Part shown: one piece after another, positions 10,666 through 19,475 of the stretch
Layout: each line of letters opens with the position of its first letter
Numbering within the stretch: position 1 is the first letter of the stretch
DNA from: Amanita rubescens
Taxonomy: Eukaryota > Basidiomycota > Agaricomycetes > Agaricales > Amanitaceae
DNA: 23,860 nucleotides
Assembly (NCBI GenBank): GCA_015039365.1
Contig: WION01000701.1
Coordinates: 1 to 23,860, forward strand
Direction of reading: 5' to 3'
Notes under the pieces: generated by a model
What the model was told of the DNA's origin: nothing
The model's input: the letters and a program-made list of their open reading frames with translations, nothing else
The model's database searches: none
Made by a program: the position numbers and the translations under genes

Positions 10666-11467
10666 AGATCACGGACGCATGAATCGCGCCTCAAAAGCTC
10701 TCGAGGCGCGTGAATAATCCTCAAAGCGCGTGAACTGTACCTCAGAAGGGCACGACGAGGACGGCTACGAAGCCGACGTTGAAAACTAGCTATCACCGGC
10801 TCTGGATTATCTTAGAACTCTTTTTGATGTTTTGTTGTTGCTCTGCTCTCGGTGATGTTCTGTCATTTCCATCTTGTTAAAATGTCCTTATATCTTGCTA
10901 CTGAATACGTCAATACCTCTTATAGCAGATCAATATCATTTTATGGTAAAAAGTGTTGTTTGCATACTGCGCCTACTATTATATTTGTATTGCTCGACTA
11001 CATCGCACGTGCTCGTAGACATTGTATTAAAGACTTCAATTAAATTGATGAAGAAAAATAATTATTGATTTGATGAGGGGTATCTGTGGTCTTTGTTTGG
11101 AATTTGATGTCAGTGCCCAGCAAATTCATGTGGCGATCATGAAACGCGAGGCGAAAACGCAAAAAGTGAGCAGGGCCTTCCCTGTTGCCATACGGCCCAG
11201 CCAGTTGGTTCATAAACATTTGTTCATATTTGTAACGTCAACAATGAAACTCGTGCCATATCGACTCAACTTTCCCACGATTACCCTTCCACATCTTCTG
11301 AGAGAATTGTATTCGCATACAAGTAGTAGTAAATCCATATTTTTCATCAGTATGACAAGTCAGGAAAGTCGTTATGCCGGTGCGTCGCGAGGGCCTGTGA
11401 GTTTCCCTATTCGTGGCGTTTGTATGTGACGTCGTTTAGCACGTTAGCACGTTAACCCGTTTTACAG
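10666..11467. other. Intergenic stretch between the two SPT5-like genes
   Basis: No gene is supported. The stretch has a short internal repeat of CTC(G/A)AGGCGCGTGAA / CTCAAAGCGCGTGAA near 10698-10735, an AT-rich section (10840-11065), and the inverted copy (11167-11192) of the block at 7614-7639. A possible mini-exon at 11352-11379 with a GTGCGT donor was considered for the next gene but does not join in frame. Confidence 0.4.
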
Positions 11468-13853
11468 ATGAACCGGCCAAGTCAGACAGGTAGTCTTGAA
11501 GGGACACAGTCGGTGAGTGTTCACGAAATTTCAATATGCTCATCTAATTATGCCTTGCGCAGATGACCAGCATGCGAGAGCCGGCGCGTAAACGAAGACG
11601 CCTGGTTTCTCAGGTTGTCGATCTAGAGGCTGACGCCGCTGGCGATGACGGGGAGGACGAGGAGGGATATGAAGAAGGAGGGGGGGTGGAAGTGGATGTG
11701 GAAGTGGAAGTGGACGTGGACGTGGACATGGACATGGACGTGGACGTGGACGTGGACGTGGATGTGGACGTGGACGTGGATGTGGATGTGGACGTGGACG
11801 TGGATGTGGATGTGGATGTGGATGTGGATGTGGATGAGGATGAGGATGAGGATGAGGAAGATGATGAGGATGAGAACGTAAACGGTAGGTTTGCAATCGT
11901 TGCTCAACTCTATCGTGCCAAATTGAACTGCAAAGATTTGGATGATGTGCAGATTGCACAGACGACGCTGGATCGATATCAAGAGTTCGAGCAATATATC
12001 AATGATATGATGGCGCCGTATCTACAACGGCCTGTCGCAGAGGAGCGTCGATCACAGGCCAGCCATTACGATGACCACAATTCGGTCATGAAACCTCCCT
12101 GCTGGCTCCGTTTATGCAAGAGGCACCCAGACTTTGACAAAGGCATCAAACGCTACCGTGCCGATGCCGCCCTAGGCTTCGAGCTAAAGGACGGCTCATA
12201 TGATATACTATTGGTACCCCGATATCGGTTTCGATTTGAGAAACGTGGTGGGCGCCCTCCTCGCAGGCTGTTCGTTGGCCAGGGGGATATCAATGCAGGT
12301 CTCAAGGCGAGAGCAATTGGTAATAATAGCTATCAATTTCTCCTCGACAAGATCTTCGTGCCGTTCGTTGTGAAGTGGGATGTTCCTCTCAATTTTTTCG
12401 AAAAGGGGAAGACGGTTCGATCCCTGGACGTTTCATTCTTTGCTACCGGCATGCTAACGTTCAAGCTGAACCACAAAATGATGATGGTGGGGAGAAAGTA
12501 CGACCGATTTATGCTCATCTCGAGCGAGCTGTTCTTACGAAGTTCTCTGGGGGCTGGGGAACGGGTCAGGATAGAGACAGGATCATTTATGAATTCGGTG
12601 GGTGAGGTGGTGATGGCGAACCATGATATCGACACATAGCGTACGGATCGATGGTAGGAAAGATGGAGTGGAGGTGGAGGGAGTACATCTTCGGCGCCAT
12701 TTCTCTGTCGGTGACCACGTTTCCGTAGTTAACTCATTAGCAAAGGACTGGGTAGGAGGCGTCTGCTTCATCACGAAGCTAGAGGGCAGTTTGATTACTG
12801 TCCAAAGTCACAACACAAAGGATGAGGTGCGTCGATCGTCCATAATGTTAGAGTTTGGAATTAACGCTATCAACGCTTTCAACTGCAGTTAGAAGTTCAC
12901 GGCTGGCAGCTCAAGCCTCATTTCCTCTCCTTTTCCCATGGCCCTGCACCGCAACATTCCCCGATGCCAAAATTCACTCGCGATAGGCTGGCATGTCATG
13001 TCGGGAGGATGGCGAGAATCGTTGGCCATCACTTTTACAAAGGGACGTTGGTAACGGTCCAGGGAGTTGCTGGAGACAATGCCCTGCACGTGCAACAACG
13101 TGGTGCACAGTGGATATCGAATGTGTCAATTGAATGTTTGTTCGATGACGTGTAAGTGTCCCCAGTCCACGAGTAACAGCGTATTGACGGTATAACAGAA
13201 CGGACTTGCCCCTCACTGCTCCCCAATCCTTTGCACGGCCCATTCCCACACCTCTGTTGCCCCTCCCTGCAGTGGGTGGAGAAACGCCCATGCCAGAGCC
13301 AAACAATGAACCTGAAGACTCAGTCTGGAACCCGGCAGCGCCAGACCCTCCAGAAATGATCCAATGGGATGGAAGAGGTACGCAAACAAGTAATTTCGAC
13401 GGTAACCAAGTTATTCATTTTCAACAAGCCTACCTGGCAAAATGGTCTACCAATGAAGACCTGCTGAACAAACGTGTTATCGTCCGTATACAAAACACAA
13501 ACTCACAAGAGGTGCCCGTTGTCATGTACGGCACCGAATCTGTGCAAAATGAGGAGGGGATGATCAAGGGCCTAGAAAGTGGCCGTGTTCTCATTCATCT
13601 TACTCGACGGGGCCACACAGTTCTGATGGACCCAAAGTTTCTTATTCCTGTTATGCCAACGAATGAAAAGCAAGTTGTAGTGGTATTATCCGGGGAGCAT
13701 AAAGGCAAGGTTTTCAGAACGATGAAGCCATCAAAAGAATCGCCAAGTGACTTCCCTCTATTGCCGCACGAATTACTTCGTCGAAAAGCAGTTGTTACCA
13801 TGAATGCCGAGAACCTTTCCAGATGCGACTATCAGGGAGAAGAAGGTTCATAA
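11468..13853 (+). CDS. SPT5-like multi-KOW protein with poly(Val-Asp) tract and single-nucleotide frame break
   Basis: Proposed exons: 11468-11512, 11563-12826, 12889-13151 and 13199-13853 (stop TAA). Introns are GTGAGT...GCGCAG, GTGCGT...TGCAG and GTAAGT...AACAG. One nucleotide must be skipped between about 12611 and 12639, giving about 741 aa. If the short first exon is wrong, the start is ATG 11563. After an R/K-rich start comes a run of Val-Asp dipeptides (~56-121), then an acidic Glu/Asp stretch. No NGN domain is obvious. KOW-type segments: CWLRL...ILLVPR (~193-225), GERVRIETG (~346), HFSVGDHVSVV (~393), CHVGRMARIVGHHFYKG (~470), LNKRVIVRI (~613) and QVVVVLSGEHKGKVFR (~681). The intron after KDE at 12826 matches the one after KEE at 10449 in the upstream gene, same phase, which supports paralogy. 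A phase-1 intron at about 12603-12664 could also bridge the break, but it would delete sequence that aligns to the paralogue. Confidence 0.7.
11685..11880 (+). repeat. GTGGAC/GTGGAT hexanucleotide tract coding Val-Asp repeats
   Basis: A hexamer array (GTGGAY, with GTGGAA and ATGGAC variants) turns into GATGAG repeats at its 3' end. In the gene's frame it encodes (VD)n followed by (DE)n. The antisense frames give His-Val and His-Pro runs that look like long ORFs but are artefacts. Confidence 0.9.
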
Positions 13854-13962
13854 TTTTCTACTTTATGTGTGTATTTGTTCAGTGCTGTATGATAACCAAC
13901 CACACAAACCACACATAATATCAATTTTGCCCTGCAATGAGTTTGTGGGTATTCATGTACAA

Positions 13963-14026
13963 TCACAAGTCATCCTGTCTACACTGTGTCCGGCCAGGCC
14001 GGACAGGTGATGCATAAGCTGTAACC
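13963..14026 (+). repeat. Truncated copy of the dispersed GGCCAGGCC repeat; insertion target of the foldback element
   Basis: It contains TGTCCGGCCAGGCCGGACAG followed by GTGATGCATAAGCTGTAACC. The same order is seen, uninterrupted, at about 15733-15773. The copy stops exactly where the foldback element begins. Confidence 0.8.
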
Positions 14027-15103
14027 CTCAGTAAAAACGCTTAGTCATATATAGTCACATGTAGTCACACAGTAGTCGAAGTTAGTCATAATTTCGTACT
14101 TTCTGACTACCACCCGACTAACATAACATAGTCAATGTTAGTCAGATGTTAGTCAATGTTAGTCAGTGTCAGTCATGGTTAGTCTGCCAGACCATCAGCA
14201 AAGGCAGTACCCAAATATGCTTAATTCTACAAGTGAATACTAGTAAATACACCCTTTTATGTCAAGCTACAGTAAAAATATGAGCTCATTAAAAGTTTGC
14301 ACTTTATGAGATTTGAACCCTCAGCTTGATTAAATAATCAGAAATTGACATGGCATGTTAGTGTGTTAACCACTAACCACTACACCATATTACTGTTCTC
14401 TGGGAATCATTGGAATACTATATAACCACTTGACATCAATCAACCATCATCATACACTCCTACCATCCCCCCCTTCCCTCTCTACTTGCCTCCTTGTGGG
14501 TGGTCCTGAGTGTGTTCTCATCTCACAATAATCTCCTTTCTTATTGTCACCATTCTTCCCCACATCATCTCAAGTTCTCAACCATCTCAACCACCTTTAA
14601 TGGCTATGGGGAGGTAATTGACAAGGAAGCAAGAGGACAGGGGAGGAAAGGGAGGCTGGGATGTATGATGATTGATTAATGTCAAGTGGTTGGTTTGGTT
14701 GGTTATATAGTATTCCAATGATTCCCAAAGAACAGTAATATGGTGTAGTGGTTAACACACTAGCTTGCCATGTTAATTTCTGATTCATCAAGCTGAGGGT
14801 TCAAATCTCATAAAGTGCAAACTTTTAATCAGCTCATATTTTTACTGTAGCTTGACATAAAAGGGTTGTATTTACTAGTATTCACCTTTTTGCACTTGTA
14901 GAATTAAGCATGTTTGGGTACTGCCTTTGCTGATGGTCTGGCAGACTAACCATGACTGACACTGACTAACATTGACTAACATCTGACTAACATTGACTAT
15001 GTTAGTCAGGTGGTAGTCAGAAAGTACGAAATTACGACTAACTTCGACTACTGTGTGACTACATGTGACTATATATGACTAAGCATTTTTACTGAGTGTA
15101 ACC
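14020..15103. mobile_element. Foldback (MITE-like) element of TGACTA repeats with 7-bp target-site duplication
   Basis: The element spans 14027-15096. Its ends are inverted (CTCAGTAAAAACGCTTAGTC at the left; the inverse with one change at the right) and are flanked by direct repeats TGTAACC at 14020-14026 and 15097-15103. The inverted arms are long, roughly 430 nt each (14027 to about 14450, and about 14670 to 15096). Each has an outer AGTCA/TGACT array and an inner unique part. A ~200-nt central region (about 14460-14660) is not inverted. There is no transposase, so it would be non-autonomous. The 7-bp duplication does not clearly assign a superfamily; 8 bp with one mismatch would fit hAT-like elements. 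Confidence 0.88.
14741..14809 (+). other. tRNA-like pol III A and B boxes inside the right arm of the foldback element
   Basis: TGGTGTAGTGG at 14741-14751 fits the A-box pattern and GGTTCAAATCT at 14798-14808 fits the B-box pattern, about 57 nt apart. The left arm holds the same pair on the minus strand (about 14387-14377 and 14319-14308). I could not draw a clean cloverleaf, so this is a tRNA-derived or SINE-like segment rather than a functional tRNA gene. Confidence 0.55.
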
Positions 15104-15481
15104 TGTAGCGAGTCTAAATACTACAGGGTTTCAGTATTGTAGTAGCGAGAATAAGTAGAAATCTAAGTGGCTCACCTCAGTCGTGATATGAGAACGACTG
15201 AGGTGCATCTGTGTACTCTAAGCCACACAAAAATGAAGAACTGTACAGTACGAGAGGTAAGCAATAGAGAAACTGAATGGACGAACTGATCTTTGCGGCT
15301 AGGCCCATCTATGACTTCTAGTATATGGGGAACCTTCTATATTTGGAAAGACGCGCCGCCGTGGCCCCTAAGTCCAACGACGCACTTGCTTCTTCAACAT
15401 AACCAACCAACCAACCAACCAACCAACCAAACCAACCAACCAACCAACCATGTAACCAACCATGTAACCAACCAACCAATC
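15104..15481. other. Intergenic with a hairpin and an (AACC)n tract
   Basis: There is no gene. A 12-bp perfect stem (CACCTCAGTCGT at about 15174-15185, its reverse complement ACGACTGAGGTG about 9 nt later) forms a hairpin. A related, diverged hairpin lies near 18293-18324. An (AACC)n tract occupies 15399-15477. Confidence 0.6.
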
Positions 15482-15773
15482 ATGTATAAGATACCATTCA
15501 AAATATGTCATAGGCAAGTACCTGTGTCATTATCCATTCATACATTGCCACCACTCATCACAAGGAGTCGGAGTCATCCCATCTACACCGTGTCTGGCCA
15601 GGCCGGACAGGTGATGCATAGTAGGCTGTAAACATGTATAAGATACCATTCAAAATATGTCGTAAGCAAGTACCTGTGTCATCATACATTAATACATTGC
15701 CACCACTCATCACAAGTCATCCCATCTACACTGTGTCTGGCCAGGCCAGACAGGTGATGCATAGGCTGTAACC
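15482..15773 (+). repeat. Two tandem units of the dispersed GGCCAGGCC repeat
   Basis: Units 15482-15633 and 15634-15773 both start ATGTATAAGATACCATTCAA. Both contain GGCAAGTACCTGTGTCAT or a close variant, then CTGTGTCTGGCCAGGCC and GTGATGCATAG...GGCTGTAA. They are about 150 and 140 bp and differ mainly by a 9-12 bp indel. The same parts, in the same order, build the right arm of the 5061-6250 palindrome. Confidence 0.88.
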
Positions 15774-15881
15774 ATGTATAACCAACCATCAAATCTTTGC
15801 TTATGATATAGGTCATTTTAATGTGAGTGTCATCTGAGAGCAATAGAAATTGACTTATATAGTGAGAGTGATGTAGAATTT

Positions 15882-16927
15882 GTAGATTGAAGGATGTGAT
15901 GTTGACCAATGAAATCAGACTATTGCTCTAGTAAGATTATAGTCAGCCATAGTCAGGAGCAGTCAAGAAATAGTCTAAGTTAGTCTAAGTTAAGTTAAGT
16001 TTAGTCACAACTAGTCAAGAGCAGTTGAGGTACTGTATAGTCTAAGTTTAGTCACAGCTAGTCAGCTATAGTCAGGACTCAGGAGCAGTCAGGAGCAGTC
16101 AAGGTATAGTTCTGAGGCCGAGAATGAAGTCTGAAGGTCTTGGTTGGTTTATGCAGTTTTTCAACCACCAAGTTTGTAATGCACTTAAGATGCCATGTGA
16201 TTGCCATGTTGCTGAAACTCACGGCACTGAGGCATCAAACAAATGAACAAACAAACTAGTTATCTGCCTATAGAGTATACCATCCACCTCAATATGAGTT
16301 CCACTACAGATAAATAATGCTCTTATGTACATTAGTGAACCACTAAATGATATGATGTGCTTCCAAATCTCACTTTCCCTGTTCTAGAGGGCCTCACAGG
16401 TGAGAAGTTATGCCACAGCCCATCCCACATTGTTTTGGCAAATGCCAAGATGTGACTTGGCAAGCAATGACAAACAAACAACAACTCTCCAAAGCTCTGC
16501 TGCTCTGCCTGCACACTCTCAAAAGGCTCATTGGGACATTAGCAACAGTTTACTTGGTCTCACTACTGCAAGATCCAAATTCCCCTTTAGTATACAAAGA
16601 AGCAGAAAAGAGAAAGAGCAAGGAACTAGCTGTGACAAGGACTAGCTGTGACAACTTAACCTGGACTATACCTTGACTGCCCCTGACTAGCTGTGACTAA
16701 CTTGACTAGCTGCAACTAACTAAACTTAGACTATACCTTGACTGCCCTGACTAGCTGTGACTAAACTTAGACTATACCTTGACTGCCCCTGACTGGCTGT
16801 GACTAAACTCAGACTAGCTGCAACTAAACTTAGCCTATACCTTGACTGCCCCTGACTGACTATGGCTGACTATAATTAATTTGACTATGGGACAATCTGA
16901 TTAGTTAGTCAACATCCTTCAATCTAC
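15882..16927. mobile_element. Second foldback element of TGACT repeats
   Basis: GTAGATTGAAGGATGT at 15882-15897 is repeated inverted at 16912-16927. Just inside both ends lies ATTATAGTCAGCCATAGTCA (left) and its inverse (right). AGTC arrays (about 15932-16118) face GACT arrays (about 16625-16880). The middle ~500 nt is not inverted and contains no convincing gene. No target-site duplication was identified. Its terminal sequence differs from the 14027 element although the internal words are the same. Confidence 0.72.
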
Positions 16928-16954
16928 CTAGCTTAATAAGCATCACATTTGAAC

Positions 16955-17310
16955 TTATAAGCAAGAAAATAGTGTTCAGATGCATGATATACATACCTTA
17001 TGTGCATCCCTTGCAAGTATGTTTTTATTGTGTATCACATGTACAAACAACAACAACAACAACAGTGGAAAACAACATTAGTAACCAAACCAACCGACCA
17101 TGACAGTTAAAACAAGCAAGAAACAAGCTTTCAGATGCATAAACATACACTTATATTCCTTGCAAGCATCATTTAGCCAAATGTACAAACAATAGAAAAC
17201 AATATTGGTAACCATGACAGTTGAAACAAGCCAGAAAAGAACTTTCAGATGTATATATGTACATACACATATTTCTTGTCAGTTGCAAAATGGAAAATTG
17301 TTACAAACGT
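16955..17310 (+). repeat. Three degenerate tandem units of ~115-150 bp
   Basis: Each unit contains AAGC(A/C)AGAAA, TTCAGATG(C/T)AT, a CTTGCAAG-like piece, TACAAACAA and a GGTAACCATGACAGTTGAAAC-like end; units start near 16961, 17111 and 17227. The first unit contains a (CAA)n run at 17046-17063. There are no coding signs. Confidence 0.75.
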
Positions 17311-17404
17311 ACATCATGGCCTATCTTTTTCTTATCTTATCACCTCCATCGTCCCTCCTATGTCATTGTTTGCATATGCATTCCTTCTGGAACATTCATC
17401 GTTT

Positions 17405-17492
17405 ATCATATGCTACTTCATTTTATCACATGCATATCTATTATCACATGCAAACCATCTCATTATCACATGCGACCGTTTCATTATCACAT
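17405..17492 (+). repeat. Short tandem repeats of TTATCACATGC
   Basis: The word TATCACATGC occurs four times at intervals of about 22-28 nt between 17410 and 17491, with a related TATCATATGC just upstream. ORFs through it reflect the repeat period. Confidence 0.75.
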
Positions 17493-17860
17493 GCATACTT
17501 ACTTACTATATTTGCGTATACATCTTGTACTATATAAACCACGCAAATATATGACTAGACTTCAGTCTAGTTTTAACAGTCAAAATCTGTCTCGTTATTG
17601 TCTAAGCTCCCTTGAGGACTTATCCGATAACACTCTTATTCTCTGAATGTTCTTAAGTGCCGGAACTCCCTTGAGGAACCTATGGTACCTGATAGGCTTG
17701 ACTTATCAGTGAACGAACAAATGTAACAAAAATCATCTGCAGCCTGTACATTCGGAGAAAAAAAGGAGAATGAAGTGCTGTCTGGGACACTGTTTTGTGG
17801 AAAAGAAAAGAAAAATTCTGTGGACTCAATGTCTTGACTGCCAGATAGTAGATATGTATG
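17493..17860. other. Non-coding stretch, possible promoter or LTR remnant
   Basis: There is a TATATAA at 17531-17537, an inverted pair around ACTAGACTTCAGTCTAGT (17553-17570), and two copies of CTCCCTTGAGGA about 61 nt apart (near 17607 and 17668). No second LTR or primer-binding site could be paired with it. No gene is supported. Confidence 0.3.
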
Positions 17861-17865
17861 TATGA

Positions 17866-18165
17866 GTTAGCAAATAAAAATGGAAAAACAACACTCCACC
17901 TATCACAGCACTGCCATCTGCAGACTATTTTTAAATGGTTTTGGTTTTGGTTGGTCACAGCATTGGCAAATAAAAATAAAAATAGAAAAACAACACTCTG
18001 CCAATTGCAGTGCCACCACCTGTGGACTATTTTTACACCAACACATAAAAGTAGATACATATGTACTCTGCTGATGATGGTGCTGTCATTGGTGGTGTAT
18101 TTTTTACACCAACACATAAAAGTAGAAACATACTCTGCCAATGACAGTGCTGTCATTAGTAACCC
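17866..18165 (+). repeat. Degenerate tandem repeats of ~70-100 bp
   Basis: Four units share GCAAATAAAAAT or ACACCAACACATAAAAGTAG, an AC(A/T)CTGCCAATG-like piece and a GGACTATTTTT-like piece. The clearest pair is about 18036-18107 and 18108-18165 (both begin ACACCAACACATAAAAGTAG). The minus-strand ORF 18156-17680 crosses these units and is not considered a gene. Confidence 0.7.
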
Positions 18166-18600
18166 CCCCAGTGTATACCATATACCCTGGTGTTTGATGT
18201 GTGAAAACCTGAAGGGTCTACATATCTGTAAAGATAGATATGTCTAAACTATATTTTAGGTAGGTAATATATAGCATAAAGATTGGTATCATACCTCGTC
18301 CTTCAGAATATGAAGACTGAGGTACACAAAGAAAATATGTGTCCAAAAGAGTGTATTATGTAAGCAGGAACAAATAGTGACAAATAATAGGACTGAAAAG
18401 ATATAAGTAACCAACCAACATAACATACAAATTTCAACACCTGGATCCTAATTGAAATAGGTCCCTATAAATACATTTGACTTAGACTTGTAATCATGAC
18501 TATAGTCACTGTTGTAACTTAAAGTTGAGATTAACAAGTTTGTAACAAGTTTGTATGTAACACTCAGATGCGAGGACACAAGCTGAGGTGATACAAGAGT
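18166..18600. other. Intergenic, no gene seen
   Basis: It contains a diverged hairpin near 18293-18324, a TATA-like CCTATAAATAC near 18469, and a duplicated AACAAGTTTGTA (18535-18556). It could be the leader of the zinc-knuckle remnant that follows, but nothing decides this. Confidence 0.35.
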
Positions 18601-18801
18601 CTGTAGGCTCTAGATACCCTTACCGATTCAGAATACACCCTGAATACCATCATCACACACTGCCTCAACAACGAGTATCAAAGGCAGCACATGTACCTAT
18701 TAACCCTTGCAATCTCCCACCATCGACCCCTCGCACTTTCCCATCATCGGAAACCACAAATGGGCATCCAAATGAAGCCCTTGCCACCATCACACCTGCA
18801 C

Positions 18802-18963
18802 TGAGACTTGCACACATTCAATATGTGTTTTATGTGTGGCAACAAGGGGCACTATCAGGCAAACTGCCCATCCCATGCTCCGGCAAACTCCGCTGCTAAC
18901 CCTGCATCACCGATCAATGTGAACTTAGCCAAAGATGATGATTGGGAGGATGTATCATTCTAG
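18802..18963 (+). pseudogene. CCHC zinc-knuckle fragment, retrotransposon gag-like remnant
   Basis: The frame ending at TAG 18961-18963 encodes CFMCGNKGHYQANC (18826-18867), an exact CX2CX4HX4C zinc knuckle. A basic-poor tail ending in DDDWEDVSF follows. Such knuckles are typical of retrotransposon Gag proteins and of some cellular RNA-binding proteins. The frame is closed by TGA just upstream (18802-18804), while a different frame is open from 18588. That pattern suggests a frameshifted remnant or a missing splice junction. No integrase, reverse transcriptase or LTR was found nearby. Confidence 0.6.
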
Positions 18964-19475
18964 GCTCATGAAGGTGCACTCCTTTTTATCCCTTTTCTAT
19001 TCTTTTTCTTTACTTTCATTAATACATCACTTCGTCGGACTCCGTGACCACCTTGAGGAAATCCTCACGTCCACCTCATTCCTATTACATCATTACAGTA
19101 CTTAATTTCCTGACTACTAAGTATAAATAGTACCTAGATACCATTGAATATACTTACACGTTTGCCTCCCCAAACACTCGCTGTGTGACTGTTCCTCCAA
19201 CAGCCACAGTCTGAGTAATTGATAAGAGAGTAAGTGAGGTGAAGAATATGTGAAGAAATACTGGGATACTTATCTGCCAGTGATACCCGATTAGGAAGGT
19301 CTGTATGCATGCATGCTAAGTCCATATGCCAGAGTCCGAGATCATTGTCCATCATGATATCCATCATACTTGAACAGATCATGATGAACCAACCAACCAA
19401 CCAAACCAACCAGGCAATTGGCTAAGAAGTTCAGAGTATTTGAAGAGTTACCACAACCACATGATCACTACTATT
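18964..19475. other. Intergenic with (AACC)n tract
   Basis: A pyrimidine-rich stretch (18980-19020) follows the zinc-knuckle stop. A TATAAATAG occurs at about 19122. (AACC)n lies at 19386-19412. The minus ORF 19409-19134 begins inside the microsatellite and has no coding signs. Confidence 0.4.

Noticed and set aside
11352..11379. Mini-exon with ATG and GTGCGT donor as the start of the second SPT5-like gene
   Set aside because: Joining it to 11468 leads to an early stop; the exon 11468-11512 joins in frame on its own ATG.
11540..11994. Long minus-strand ORFs rich in His-Pro and His-Val
   Set aside because: They are the antisense reading of the GTGGAY hexamer tract inside the plus-strand SPT5-like gene.
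16332..16676. ORFs of 60-88 codons inside the second foldback element
   Set aside because: No domain or splice structure is visible, and they overlap in several frames; probably chance ORFs.
17680..18156. 158-codon minus-strand ORF
   Set aside because: It spans degenerate tandem repeats and has repeat-like composition with no motif.
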